From NCBI GenBank assembly GCA_013115135.1, contig JABANP010000015.1, positions 1 to 64,000 on the forward strand: 64,000 nucleotides of DNA, given 5' to 3'. Of this stretch, positions 1-11,943 are shown one piece after another (position 1 is the stretch's first letter; every line of letters begins with the position of its first letter). The translations under genes were made by a program, and so were the position numbers. The notes below the pieces were generated by a model that was not told the DNA's origin, did no database searches, and was given only the letters and a program-made list of their open reading frames with translations. The stretch is from Perkinsus olseni (lineage: Eukaryota > Perkinsozoa > Perkinsida > Perkinsidae).

Positions 1-931
1 TCGCACTAGCCAGGAGCTCTGCTTTGGGAGACGGGTGCAACCCGTCACGAGTTCAACCTCGGGGCTCCCTCTCATTGTCACAAGTACTGAAGTATAACTC
101 CAAGGCCCTGCTAGTAGTGTTCACCAGTGAGTACAGCCCCACATCTCTTCCTGCATATTAAGACGAATCCCGCTACACGCTGTCTACTTATTTCCGGTGT
201 CACGTTCCTACTTCGGCTGTATACGATCTCTGATGCTTCTCCGTTGTTGCTCATAGTCAACGCAAGGCGAGAAGGATTGTAAAGCCTTCTACTTTCTGCT
301 TCTAAGCTTAGTCTCTCGAGGGGAATAAGCTATGCAGGCATGCACAAGACGATCGGCGCATAATGAGTAACAATCTCACTACCTGTCCGGGACGGCCCGC
401 GGGCCGTCCCCCCACACGGAGAATGATAACGCTGTGTCCGTTTGTGGCTGACATTTGTGACTGGTTGATGCAACTGTAGCGCTTCAACCTCCCCTCCTGA
501 GTCGTCTTTATGTAGCCACTTCCTAGCCTAGGATTCCTAAGGTTACAGTGACGGAGCGAGCTCTCGCACTGGTAGACAGCAGCCTGTCTCTTCGCACCAC
601 AATTATTCAGCTGATCCGCAGCTCGTGGCAGCGCTATTAGCAGCTCTAGACATCAATAGCTTTGAACGACAGGATTCTCTTTCTCTTGAGGATAAATGTC
701 CGGGCCGTAAAACCTTTCAGCCTACCAAACCTGAACACTCTCACGCACGCAATCGTGTGAGTAGAAGGCGCATAGTGCGGCATTGGGATGGAGGCGATTC
801 GCTATGGTTCCCGGAACCCTCAGGCCCTTCCCGTGTTGCTCAAGAAATAGGGTGAAAATCACTATCGGCAGCAGTTGGACCGGTCGTCCTGTTGCCGTTG
901 AGTCTTACGACTCAGTTCTCTCATTAGTACG

Positions 932-1351
932 ATGGTATTCCGCAACATCATTCGTGGTCTCTCTATTGTGATCCTGGTGATTGGCGCTCCCCCGCCTCCT
1001 AGCGGAACCTTTTCTACGGTGATCGCTCAACAACCCTCATTCCTCTGCGTACAAACTACTTGGAGTGAAGATCCGCATGAGGACGTCAAACTGGGTGTGA
1101 AGTGCGGTATCGCCGAGATCGAGTCCGACTACTTGACTGTTGAGATCGTGGTACCCTCGGTCTATCAGCTTGATGACGCTAGCCATGAGGGACTACGATT
1201 TCTTTCGCAATTCGGTGGATTGGAAATGCCAAGAATTTCCGGCTATGCAGGTCGGCGACTTGGCTACGTTCAACTACGATAGAACTAGCCAGTCCATGAT
1301 GGTTCCGTTTCAAGGGGCTAAGCGAAACCTCACAGCCGGAGCATGCTTCTG
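932..1351 (+). pseudogene. Small secreted four-Cys protein, frameshifted copy
   Basis: This is a paralogue of the intact 139-residue protein at 8518-8937. The first frame gives the signal peptide, the PPPP motif and the first two cysteines, then breaks near 1190, where one extra G is present compared with unit B. The second frame resumes there and reaches the normal C-terminal Ala-Cys-Phe end. Two or three nearby codons also differ from unit B. It is either a young pseudogene or an assembly indel; the function of the family is unknown. Confidence 0.8.
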
Positions 1352-1674
1352 AAGCATGGAGGCGTTGCCGTACTCGACTTACAAGCGGCCCCACGATTTT
1401 TATCTCTGGTTTTGGGACTGGAAGTGCTCCCCTATCGGTATTTTTTTCACCCTCACGCTAAACTTTCGATGACAGTTTCCCTGGAACTGTTTATAATCAT
1501 TTTTTAACTTATCATCGATGTCATTGATTCAACAGGTCTTAGCCGTCCGAGGATATCTTATTTCATGTTCCCCAGTCGAGCTGCGTCGGCTAATTGGATC
1601 AGTCAGTCAATGTCAATCTCCGATTCATGATATTGCCCCTATTCGCCTGCGAGAGTGCAAGGCGCTCCTGCACT

Positions 1675-1696
1675 GATCTCTCAGAGATCATCTCTG
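1675..1696. repeat. Palindromic footprint, target octamer GATCTCTG
   Basis: The octamer is present as 7-mer, full reverse complement, then 7-mer. Compared with the copies at 24201 (minus) and about 30814 (plus) this is a 14-bp insertion. Confidence 0.85.
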
Positions 1697-2084
1697 ATCA
1701 AAGTCCTCCGGTTTCGCGACCAAGACAGAGGAGGCTAAACTATCACGTGCAGTGTGATTCACGACAGAATATACCAGCAGCAGAATGAGCTGCTAGTGAA
1801 CAAAAATAGAGCGGGATACTCGTAGGCTAGTCGAAAGAATAAGTGTTAATGGGATGAAGCCAGCAAAGGCACAGCCTCACTGTGACACTGACATGCAGAA
1901 CGTGCCAATCTCTGCGACTGAAGCGGGAGAATCCATTGATGCCTGCGGTGCACTGCTCAGTTGCTCGTCCATCTGGCAGGATCTCTATCCCCACACAACG
2001 TGAAAGTTTCTACAATGTCAATCTTGTTTGAGCAATCATACCGGCGTTGGTGAAAGCACATTAATCGCCGAAAGGTAGCCGAAG

Positions 2085-2255
2085 CCCGTGTGGGTCAGGA
2101 ACAGTTGACAAGGAAAAATGTTGCCTGTGTCTCGTTCCCATTGTCGATCACTAGTCAGCTAGACAAGGGGCCATACTGTGAGTAGAGGACCCATCGTCTC
2201 CAACGCCCAAACCCACGGGGAGGAGGAGCACACTCGCGTTCGAGTAACCGAGCAT
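2085..2255. other. Conserved non-coding block, copy 1 of 6
   Basis: About 145-170 bases are nearly identical at 2085, 9660, 16826, 23660-23790 (inverted), 28463 and 33040. No open frame is conserved across the copies. The rest of 1352-3091 shows no convincing gene apart from a short exon-like stretch near 2652-2834. Confidence 0.6.
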
Positions 2256-2794
2256 GGCAGGTCCGAGGGGAGCTGTCATAATACCTCGAGAATGCATTGA
2301 ACCCAAGTTACCGCGTCATGCATCGGTAGCTGCGTACCTCTACTAGCAATCCCCAAGTTGGCAGGCAGAATCACGCTCTCTACCTCAACCAGAGGCTCGC
2401 ATACAGTGTATGGCATACACCCTACTCAAAGCTAAAGCTTTTCAAATATTAGTTAAATAGAGCCACGCACTAGCCTACCTTCGTCCTGCTCCGTTCGCCT
2501 CTACAAGTTGACTCGACGCCGTGACACTATGGTGATGAGATGCATAGTATCTGGGTCAAATCGACCGGGTCAATCGAGTCAAGATCTCATCTATTCCCAA
2601 AACAGATCCGACAAACAATAGAGTGAATTTCGATTATGACCTTCCGCCTACGTGAAGTTACTGCCTGTGAAAATTTCAGTGTTTTCTGATAAAACATGGA
2701 GGTTTTATGCGAACATAAAGTCTCTGAGACTTGTTATTGCGGCGATATTGGTACACAAACAGTTGGGATTGGAAAACACAGCTGAGAATGTGAG

Positions 2795-2816
2795 GAGGGC
2801 CAAGCCCTCAGGTCTT
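2795..2816. repeat. Palindromic footprint, target octamer GAGGGCTT
   Basis: It shows the same 7+8+7 architecture with two later substitutions. The homologous place at about 31430 in the inverted-repeat right arm lacks the 14 bp. Confidence 0.7.
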
Positions 2817-3091
2817 GGGAAGGCTTTACAGTAGTCGTCCGTATTGTTGTGGATTTCCGAGAAGCCAACAGCCGACAGTCACCATAGCGCTCGTGGTTCC
2901 TGATCTCCGAGGCCATATGTATCAAATTGAATCGAAAGTGGCTTAGCGAGTGGAAGAGTGTACAAGGCTTAGACCCAAGCAGCGCTGCTTGATTTCTTCG
3001 TCCAGTTTGTTGCGCTGTCCTGCAGAGGCTACGGTGCTGCTCCTCGCAGTTGTTCTGAAATTTGTGTTCGTATCACTAGCGTCATCGATAC

Positions 3092-4352
3092 ATGGTCTCA
3101 CGTTTTCGTCTCGGCTTCGGAGTGACCATGCTGGCCGTAGCAGCGGGTCTCTACTATAAATTCGGTTATCTTTTGAGTCTGCACTCTATTAAGGTCAATA
3201 GAGACTGGATAGCTGCTGAGGTAAGGCCCGAGTCGCTCGTTACTTCCTCCTATGGGCTGTCATCCCTCGCAGGTCGAGAGGAATTTTTGGCTGTCGGCAT
3301 GTATTTACATGCTTGCGATGTGCCTCGATATCGGTCTCACAATACCGGGAGCGACTACGCTGTCATTCGCGGAGGGCTTTTCTTCGACCAGCCTTACGCG
3401 GCCATATTTCCTTACATGGGGTGGGTGACGAGGGCTCTTCCCAGCACCAGTCACTAAAGCCTTTTCCCTCCGTCGTGCATAGCAGTAGTCGAATATCGAG
3501 AATGTCCCAGGAATTTTCGTTGATTTCTTGCGAATACCGAGAATGTGGAAGCACAGATCATGCTCGATCATTGTCTCCCTTCCCAAGGGCTAATTGGAAG
3601 CATCGCTCTATCAAAGTCTGCGGAGGGGAGGGGGGCTTGGAGGCTTTCGCGCACGAACTTTGGAGTGCTGCCCGGGCGAGCATTTGGTATATGCTGTTTG
3701 GCAGGTATGTTATTGGAGCATGCATATCATACTTGCTGGTCCGGACAGTACTCGCAGACTTCGCGAAGTGGCTATTGAATACGGAAAGTCGGTTGTACAA
3801 GAAGTTGGAGAGAAACTTGAAAAACAATGCATTTGTCTATCTCATCGCTGCAAGATACACATTGGTCGGTCGTCGAACTCTAACGCCAGCAGCTCCGTGC
3901 CACTCGACTTTTCATTGTAGGTTTTCCCTTTCTGGTTCGTCAATGGTTTCGCGGCGCTAATTGGTGTGCCATTCACTAACTTTATGTCGGCCACCGCCGT
4001 TGCAGTGATACCGGGCTCTGTCCTCTATACCACCGCTGGCCGCGCCATGACCAACGTCCTCGCCACCCTCGACCAGGACACAAAAGTCTCTGTGACTGAT
4101 GTAAGAGGGCCGATGGCTTCAAGCTATCAAGTCCTGAGATGAGCGGCTTGGCTGCTGCAGGTTCTGATACGATCGATGGGCTCAGACGACGTGAAAGCCT
4201 CTGCAATGTCCCTCGCTGTTTGCGGTATCATCCCCGTACTGATGAAAATACGAAGCCACCGGAAGAAGATGGCCAAGGCCCACAATGAAGCTGATGGGCT
4301 TGGGAAGGCAGCGAGCAAGGACACTTCTCAGCAGCAGAAAAAAACTTCATAG
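3092..4352 (+). pseudogene. VTT/TVP38-family membrane protein, damaged copy A
   Basis: It is homologous to the gene at 10681-11943. It starts with the same N-terminal membrane segment and contains the same central helix-rich region, but the frame is lost twice relative to unit B: near 3370 and again near 3880-3960, where about twenty codons around the conserved 'FVNG' stretch are altered. The last exon (about 4160-4352), with the Lys-rich C-terminus, is intact. Unless the breaks are assembly errors, the copy is not functional. Confidence 0.65.
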
Positions 4353-5560
4353 TGCTCGTTGGAATGCATTGTCGACAGTTGCCTTTTTTGCAAATGATGC
4401 CATTTTGTCGAACGCATGTGTTGTGTCCAGAGTTGTCCCCGTGCTGCTGGGGCGTGAGATACTGGAACTGGCGTGGATACAGTCAACCCCTGAACACTAC
4501 TCTCTGTGCATGTCAGTTTAAAGTCCAACGCCGTCGCCGGAATAGTTAGACTTGATGCCGATTTGCTAGCAACTTAACGATGAGCTCTGTGTCGCGTTAT
4601 CCAGTTGGCTGCCCGAACGCTGCCACAGCGAGCAGAAGTAGCAGATCAGGCCATCTCAATCCCTTCTGGCAAAATCCACTCCTCACATCGGGGCTGTGTC
4701 CAACTACCGGAATACGAGCGCTGCCGCGGCTGACCACACGAGTTTCTTCTCCAGGACTCGAGAATTCAATGACCCAGCTGCGCCTCACTGCTCCCGTGTG
4801 CAGTCATTCCTCGGCTTCAGATTCAAGGAGGGAGCTCTCGTTCCGTAAGGCCTTAGCCTTGAATGCCATCGTTAGTTTTTTACAGACGCTCGCAACCGCT
4901 GCACATCGGCTCACACTTATTGTTATCTGCCGTAAAGTACCACCAGCGTCCGTAAACGGAGAACGTCGACGGGTCGATGTAAGATGTCGAGAGATAAAAT
5001 GGCCCATCTCCTACGCAGAGCAATCTACTTGACACTCGATCCAACGACATCCAGAGAGCTTTTGCCTTTAATGTATGCGTGTTGGCGCCCAGCGAGGCTC
5101 AGGGCTTACATGCTGTCTTTCAAGTCTTGACGTATGTAGGATTCGGCGATTTTTGAAATTGATGGACAAAGTGAGTTAGGGCGTAGTCATTTGACCGTCA
5201 AATTTTGACGCTGTTCCTATCACAATTAGGTTTGTCTTTTCTCTGGAGAATGTGAATGCTCCTGTTGATTGTACTCCAACCTTCAGAGCAAAGCTCGTAT
5301 TGGGATTCTGCGCGGATGTTCGTGAATGTGTGCTGTGGCCTGTCGTTGAGGTCATTATCTCGGCTATCTCTGTACTCCTCTCATCATTCTCCCCTCTCAT
5401 CGTCTTCTAAGAAGACTCTGCTTCTCAATCTAGGACGCGGCACGGGCATTCTCTGGCCATTTGCCGCCGACATGATTCCTTTTGTAACCGCCCTTCTGCG
5501 GCTCGTCAGTCTCTTTTCCATTTCGTCCCGCAATTCCTCCATTCGACCATTCAAAATGAC
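4353..5560. other. Conserved stretch without a recognised gene
   Basis: It is duplicated in unit B (11944-13180). Open frames of 60-150 codons exist on both strands and are shared by both units, but none shows a domain or codon pattern I recognise, and identity between recent duplicates is no proof of coding. It probably includes the 3' end of the neighbouring retrotransposon. Confidence 0.4.
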
Positions 5561-7066
5561 TCATCCTCGCTGTTCGGTAGACAGTATCAGGCCCTGAAGA
5601 CCCTTTCCGTCATTCGTAGAAACCCCTCTAAGTACCATCGCCAGATCCCGGCTTCTAGTAACAGTCTCCCCCTGAGGGGGCCACGTTAGCCCTCGCAGAT
5701 TCATTTCTCGAACTAATGCCTCCCGTTGACTTTTCCATCGCTCGCACTCGTACAGAAAATGTCTCACATCCTCCGTGACCTGAGCGTCACAGTTCGGACA
5801 TTCATCACTGCCCCCATCAATTCGGCTCAGGCAGTATCGCAGCCGGCTCTGTCCTGAAATAAAACCCCAGAGATTGCGGCAGCCTTCCAGCCCCCTGAGT
5901 ATCTTCAGAGCTGATGCGGTGAGCACGAACTCCCTGATTGACCTTCCTAGTTTCCTGACCTCGCTTTCATACAGTGTGTCCGACTGCTGCTCGACGGATG
6001 TCCTCACCCTCTCAGAGACCACCGTGCGATATACGGGTACGATGAATGGCGGGTCATCGCCGTGTAGCGACAGCAGCTTTGCCAGCTGGTCCGCTCGGCG
6101 GATCCCTACGCAGGACTTTGACCTAACGTACTGCAACTCCACATTCACTCGCAAGTCCAGTGCGCGCTGCCGGATGTACTGCACTACAATTCCACGACAG
6201 AGCCTCCGCTTGGCAAGCCCAACTAGAATGTCAATTGCCCATTGGCAGTCCGTGATGACACATTTCTCCCCGAGTCGCATCTCCCCACGGCCTGTACTAC
6301 ACGAAGGACTCCCAAGAGCTCAGCCCGTAGTGGAGTTGAATGTGCAGGCAATTTCCAGCCCCACGTATTCCGCTCCTGTGTGTGACACAAAGGAGGTAGG
6401 GGTACGTGGCACGTAATCTCCGAGCCCTCTGACAGAACCGAGCCTGTAGCGCCCTCAGCTGCTTGGCAATCCTGGCGCGAAGGGCTGCGAATCCCCAGCA
6501 GCCAACCGCGTGCAGCAGGCAGCCCGGAGCCACTGCCTCAAAGAGCACCAGCGCGACATCAGTGTCCAACCTCCATGAGCTTCGGACATGCGCATTCACA
6601 GAGTGGTAAATACCCTCCAACCGACTGAGAATGTTCGAGGCATTAGCACCCCACCTGAATTCCCGATCCAGTGCCACTCCAAGCCATCGTACTGGCGACT
6701 CCACAATCACGTGATCACTCATGTTGATGTGGCACTAATACCTCCGTGCGCCCGGCATTTAGGAAAGCACATTAACTGTGTCTTCGGCCAGGAGAGCTTC
6801 ACTTTCACTAACCCACACCATTTTTTGAGTGCAGCATGGATTGCTCGAGCGGCGTCCCGTACCTCTTCCTCGGTCTTACACTGGAAGATCACAACGGCAT
6901 CATCAGCATACGTCGCGTAGGCCTAGGGCGATAGAACGTCGCTCAGGGACAGCATGAAACATTTGAATATCCAGGGGGACAATACCCCTCCTTGCGCCGC
7001 CCCCCGCGTGAGCTCCGTCGACATCTACTGCATGGTGCAGGGAGACTCATCGGCCCCTTAGATAAA

Positions 7067-7088
7067 CAAGGTGTCACCTTGAAGGTGA
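7067..7088. repeat. Palindromic footprint in the RT, target octamer TCACCTTG
   Basis: Perfect 7+8+7 structure (octamer given in RT sense). The homologous RT copy has the plain octamer at about 26270, so units A and B carry a 14-bp insertion that breaks the RT frame. Confidence 0.85.
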
Positions 7089-7089
7089 T

Positions 7090-7114
7090 CACCCCCGAGT
7101 CGGGGGGCCCGACC
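7090..7114. repeat. Probable second footprint, octamer about GTCGGGGT
   Basis: It lies a few bases from the previous footprint. The structure agrees with the 7+8+7 rule after two substitutions and one extra G in a G run. The spacer RT copy near 26261-26268 lacks it. Confidence 0.55.
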
Positions 7115-8517
7115 CCATGGGCTTTCATCTCCTTGAGGGTCGCCCTGGGCGACTCGCCCAAGGACCCCACGTGAACGCCCCTTCAACGTCGAGAAAGATG
7201 TATCCTGCACTGTAGCCATTCTGCCAGATCTTCCTTACTTCGCTCTCAAGGTTTGCGATCGCAGTATCACACCCTTTGCCTGGAAGGTAGGCATGAAAGG
7301 AGTCTGGAAACTCTATCAGCCGTTCAACTCGCCGATATGCGAGTCGCTCGAGCACGCGAGTGAGTGCAGTCGGTACAGTTATCGGCCTCCATGACTTCAC
7401 CTCCCATGCTGGACTATCATGCCCTTTTGGCAGCGTTATAACGTAGCCACTCTTAAGATCACAAGGCAGCTGCCGATGGTGTAGGAATGCGGTGAACATC
7501 TCACAGAACACCTGAGGCTCCCTCTCTATCGTGAGCTGCATTGCGCTATCCGGAACCGAGTCTGTTCCCGGACATGATGATGCCCTTACTTCTTTCGCAC
7601 TAGCCAGGAGCTCTGCTTTGGAGACGGGTAACGCGTCACGAGTTCAACCTCGGGGGCTCCCTCTCATTGTCACAAGTACTGGTTTAGCTCCAGGCCCTTT
7701 GTAGTGTTCACCAGTGAGTACAGCCCCGCATCTCTTCCTGCATATTAAGACGAACCCCGCTACAAGCTGTCTACTTATTTCCGGTGTCACGTTCCTACTT
7801 CGGCTGTATACGATCTCTGATGCTTCTCCGTTGTTGCTCATAGTCAACGCAAGGCGAGAAGGATTGTAAAGCCTTCTACTTTCTGCTTCTAAGCTTAGTC
7901 TCTCGAGGGGAATAAGCTATGCAGGCATGCACAAGACGATCGGCGCATAATGAGTAACAATCTCACTACCTGTCGGGACGGCCCGCGGGCCGTCCCCCCA
8001 CACGGAGAATGATAACGCTGTGTCCGTTTGTGGCTGACATTTGTGACTGGTTGATGCGACTGTAGCACTTCAACCTCCCCTCCTGAGTCGTCTTTATGTA
8101 GCCACTTCCTAGCCTAGGATTCCTAAGGTTACAGTGACGGAGCGAGCTCTCGCACTGGTAGACAGCAGCCTGTCTCTTCGCACCACAATTATTCAGCTGA
8201 TCCGCAGCTCGTGGCAGCGCTATTAGCAGCTCTAGACATCAATAGCTTTGAACGACAGGATTCTCTTTCTCTTGAGGATAAATGTCCGGGCCGTAAAACC
8301 TTTCAGCCTACCAAACCTGAACACTCTCACGCACGCAATCGTGTGAGTCGAAGGCGCATAGTGCGGCATTGGGATGGAGGCGATTCGCTAAGGTTCCCGG
8401 AACCCTCAGGCCCTTCCCGTGTTGCTCAAGAAATAGGGTGAAAATCACTATCGGCAGCAGTTGGACCGGTCGTCCTGTTGCCGTTGAGTCTTACGACTCA
8501 GTTCTCTCATTAGTAAG

Positions 8518-8937
8518 ATGGTATTCCGCAACATCATTCGTGGTCTCTCTATTGTGATCCTGGTGATTGGCGCTCCCCCGCCTCCTAGCGGAACCTTTTC
8601 TACGGTGATCGCTCAACAACCCTCATTCCTCTGCGTACAAACTACTTGGAGTGAAGATCCGCATGAGGACGTCAAACTGGGTGTGAAGTGCGGTATCGCC
8701 GAGATCGAGTCCGACTACTTGACTGTTGATAAGGTGGTACCCTCGGTCTATAAGCTTGATGACGCTAGCCATGAGGACTACGATTTCTTTCGCAATTCGG
8801 TGGATTGGAAATGCCAAGAATTTCCGGCTATGCAGGTCGGCGACTTGGCTACGTTCAACTACGATAGAACTAGCCAGTCCATGATGGTTCCGTTTCAAGG
8901 GGCTAAGCGAAACCTCACAGCCGGAGCATGCTTCTGA
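8518..8937 (+). CDS. Small secreted four-cysteine protein, intact (139 aa)
   Basis: The reference member of a family with at least eleven copies here. Residues 1-18 form a hydrophobic signal peptide, followed by a short proline run (PPPP, 20-23) and a mature domain of about 115 residues. Four cysteines (39, 58, 99, 138) recur in nearly all paralogues and could make two disulphides; 'NLT' near 132 is a possible N-glycosylation site. Shared motifs are 'VTW' after the first Cys, 'LGVKC', 'SDYLTV', 'GDLATFNY' and a C-terminal Cys-Phe. The start is fixed by the signal peptide and by agreement with paralogues; the gene has no intron. I recognise no known fold or function. Secretion and copy number suggest an external or host-facing role, which is inference only. 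Confidence 0.85.
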   Translation: MVFRNIIRGLSIVILVIGAPPPPSGTFSTVIAQQPSFLCVQTTWSEDPHEDVKLGVKCGIAEIESDYLTVDKVVPSVYKLDDASHEDYDFFRNSVDWKCQEFPAMQVGDLATFNYDRTSQSMMVPFQGAKRNLTAGACF

Positions 8938-9257
8938 AGCATGGAGGCGTTGCCGTACTCGACTTACAAGCGGCCCCACGATTTTATCTCTGGTTTTGGG
9001 ACTGGAAGTGCTCCCCTATCGGTATCTTTTTCACCCTCACGCTAAACTTTCGATGACAGTTTCCCTGGAACTGTTTATAATCATTTTTTAACTTATCATC
9101 GATGTCATTGATTCAACAGGTCTTAGCCGTCCGAGGATATCTTATTTCATGTTCCCAGTCGAGCTGCGTAGGCTAATTGGATCAGTCAGTCAATGTCAAT
9201 CTCCGATTCATGATATTGCCCCTATTTGCCTGCGAGAGTGCAAGGCGCTCCTGCACT

Positions 9258-9279
9258 GATCTCTCAGAGATCATCTCTG
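9258..9279. repeat. Palindromic footprint, octamer GATCTCTG (unit B copy)
   Basis: Identical to 1675-1696, so the insertion predates the A/B tandem duplication. Confidence 0.85.
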
Positions 9280-9659
9280 ATCAAAGTCCTCCGGTTTCGC
9301 GACCAAGACAGAGGAGGCTAAACTATCACGTGCAGTGTGATTCACGACAGAATATACCAGCAGCAGAATGAGCTGCTAGTGAACAAAATAGAGCGGGATA
9401 CTCGTAGGCTAGTCGAAAGAATAAGTGTTAATGGGATGAAGCCAGCAAAGGCACAGCCTCACTGTGACACTGACACTGTCATGCAGAACGTGCCAATCTC
9501 TGCGACTGAAGCGGGAGAATCCATTGATGCGTGCGATGCACTGCTCAGTTGCTCGTCCATGTGGCAGGATCTCTATCCCCACACAACGTGAAAGTTTCTG
9601 CAATGTCTGTCTTGTTTGGGCAATCATCCCCGTGTTGGTGAAAGCACATTAATCGCCGA

Positions 9660-9830
9660 AAGGTAGCCGAAGCCCGTGTGGGTCAGGAACAGTTGACAAG
9701 GAAAAATGTTGCCTGTGTCTCGTCCCCATTGTCGATCACTAGTCAGCTAGACAAGGGGCCATACTGTGAGTAGAGGACCCATCGCCTCCAACGCCCAAAC
9801 CCACGGGGAGGAGGAAGCACACTCGCGTTC
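9660..9830. other. Conserved non-coding block, copy 2 of 6
   Basis: See the block at 2085. It lies about 700 bases downstream of the secreted gene in every unit that has one. Confidence 0.6.
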
Positions 9831-10383
9831 GAGTAACCGAGCATGGCAGGTCCGAGGGGAGCTGTCATAATACCTCGAGAATGCATTGAACCCAAGTTAC
9901 CGCGTCATGCATCGGTAGCTGCGTACCTCTACTAGCAATCCCCAAGTTGGCAGGCAGAATCACGCTCTCTACCCCAACCAGAGGCTCGCATACAGTGTAT
10001 GGCATACACCCTACTCAAAGCTGGAGCTTTTCAAATATTACTTAAATAGAGCCACGCACTAGCCTACCTTCGTCCTGCTTCGTTCGCCTCTACAAATTGA
10101 CTCGACGCCGTGACACTATGGTGATGAGATGCATAATATCTGGGTCAAATCGACCGGGTCAATCGAGTCAAGATCTCATCTATTCCCAAAACAGAGCCAA
10201 CAAACAATAGAGTGAATTTCGATTATGACCTTCCGCCTACGTGAAGTTACTGCCTGTGAAAATTTCAATGTTTTCTGATAAAAAAATGGAAGTTTTTGCG
10301 AACATAAAGTCTCTGAGATTTGTTATTGCGGCGATATTGGTACACAAACAGTTGGGATTGGAAAACACAGCTGAGAATGTGAG

Positions 10384-10405
10384 GAGGGCCAAGCCCTCAG
10401 GTCTT
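10384..10405. repeat. Palindromic footprint, octamer GAGGGCTT (unit B copy)
   Basis: Same as 2795-2816. Confidence 0.7.
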
Positions 10406-10680
10406 GGGAAGGCTTTACAGTAGTCGTCCGTATTGTTGTGGATTTCCGAGAAGCGAACAGCCGACAGTCACCATAGCGCTCGTGGTTCCTGATCTCCGAG
10501 GCCATATGTATCAAATTGAATCGAAAGTGGCTTAGCGAGTGGAAAAGTGTACAAGGCTTAGACCCAAGCAGTGCTGCTTGATTTCTTCGTCCAGTTTGTT
10601 GCGCTGTCCTGCAGAGGCTACGGTGCTGCTCCTCGCAGTTGTTCTGAAATTCGTCTTCGTATCACTAGCGTCATCGATAC

Positions 10681-11943
10681 ATGGTCTCACGTTTTCGTCT
10701 CGGCTTCGGAGTGACCATGCTGGCCGTAGCAGCGGGTCTCTACTATGAATTCGGTTATCTTTTGAGTCTGCACTCTATTAAGGTTAATAGAGACTGGATA
10801 GCTGCTGAGGTAAGGCCTGAGTCGCTCGTTACTTCCTTCTATGGGCTGTCATCCCTCGCAGGTCGAGAGGAATTTTTGGCTGTCGGCATGTATTTACATG
10901 CTTGCGATGTGCCTCGATATCGGTCTCACAATACCGGGAGCGACTACCCTGTCATTCGCGGGAGGGCTTTTCTTCGACCAGCCCTACGCGGCCATATTTT
11001 CTTACATGGGGTGAGTGACGAGGGCTCTTCCCAGCACCGGTCACTAAAGCCTTTTCCCTCCGTCGTGCATAGCAGTAGTCGAATATCGAGAATGTCCCAG
11101 GAATTTTCGTTGATTTCTTGCGAATACCGAGACTGTGGAAGCACAGATCATGCTCGATCATTGTCTCCCTTCCCAAGGGCTAATTGGAAGCATCGCTCTA
11201 TCAAAGTCTGCGGAGGGGAGGGGGGCTTGGAGGCTTTCGCGCACGAACTTTGGAGTGCTGCCCGGCCGAGCATTTGGTATGTGCTGTTTGGCAGGTATGT
11301 TATTGGAGCATGCGTATCATACTTGCTGGTCCGGACAGTACTCGCAGACTTCGCGAAGTGGCTACTGAATACGGAAAGTCGGTTGTACAAGAAGTTGGAG
11401 AGAAACTTGAAGAACAATGCATTCATCTATCTCATCGCTGCAAGATACACATTGGTCGGTCGTCGAACTCTATACGCGGGCAGCTCCGTACACCTCGGCT
11501 TCTCATTGCAGGTTTTCCCTTTCTGGTTCGTCAATGGTTGCGCGGCGCTAACTGGTGTGCCATTCACTACCTTTATGTCGGCCACCGCCGTTGCAGTGAT
11601 ACCGGGCTCTGTCCTCTATACCACTGCTGGCCGCGCCATGACCAACGTCCTCGCCACCCTCGACCAGGACACAAAAGTCTCTGTGACTGATGTAAGAGGG
11701 CCGATGGCTTCAAGCTATCAAGTCCTGAGATGAGCGGCTTGGCTGCTGCAGGTTCTGATACAGTCGATGGGCTCAGACGACGTGAAAGCCTCTGCAATGT
11801 CCCTCGCTGTTTGCGGTATCATCCCCGTACTGATGAAAATACGAAGCCACCGGAAGAAGATGGCCAAGGCTCACAATGAAGCTGATGGGCTTGGGAAGGC
11901 AGCGAGCAAGGACACTTCTCAGCAAAAGAAGAAAACTTCTTAG
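10681..11943 (+). CDS. VTT/TVP38 (DedA-like) family membrane protein
   Basis: A predicted multi-pass endomembrane protein. The frame opens with a hydrophobic N-terminal segment. The core (about 11230-11690) has the features of a VTT/SNARE-associated domain: a membrane helix with 'YLLVRTVLADF', a charged stretch, an Arg-rich 'YLIAARYTLVG', then 'FVNGCAALTGVPFTTFM' and a Gly/Pro re-entrant-like segment 'VAVIPGSVLYTTAG'. The continuous frame ends at 11733. A GT-AG intron (about 11688-11751) splices it to a final exon with one more membrane helix and a Lys-rich tail ending at 11943. The stretch 10810-11200 reads poorly and probably holds unspliced introns. Eukaryotic relatives (TMEM41/TVP38 types) act in lipid scrambling and vesicle traffic. 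The family call is fairly sure; the exon map is not. Confidence 0.65.

Larger units (their letters stand above)
5561..7590 (-). mobile_element. Decayed non-LTR retrotransposon (RT + RNase H), unit A
   Basis: Read on the minus strand, the region from 7541 encodes the N-terminal RT blocks ('LPKGHDSPAWEVKSWRPI', then 'FLDVEGAF'). The YADD catalytic motif lies near 6910, then come the thumb region (6722-6297) and an RNase H-like domain with 'DCQWAI'. The end is a Cys-Pro-Asn-Cys / His / Cys zinc knuckle (about 5800-5700), typical of LINE C-termini. Several frameshifts and stops separate these blocks, and part of RNase H is deleted. No upstream ORF1 or poly-A tail was identified. The element is dead. 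Confidence 0.85.
1..7594. repeat. Tandem segmental duplication, unit A (about 7.6 kb)
   Basis: Unit A begins with the same sequence found again at 7595 and is nearly colinear with unit B throughout. It holds a frameshifted secreted-protein gene (+), a damaged VTT-protein gene (+) and a retrotransposon in the opposite orientation (-). Differences from B are mostly single substitutions and small indels, so the duplication looks recent. The first 930 bases hold no convincing gene: they are the conserved upstream region of the secreted gene, with a GC-rich perfect palindrome near 393-414. Confidence 0.9.

Noticed and set aside
393..414. GC-rich perfect palindrome as a terminator or protein-binding site
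   Set aside because: It recurs only in duplicated upstream regions (about 7975, 25520), and the homologous place at about 17980 has a different palindrome; insertion history explains it better than a conserved site.
4580..5032. 150-codon open frame shared by units A and B
   Set aside because: Conservation is explained by recent duplication; no domain, signal peptide or biased composition supports coding.
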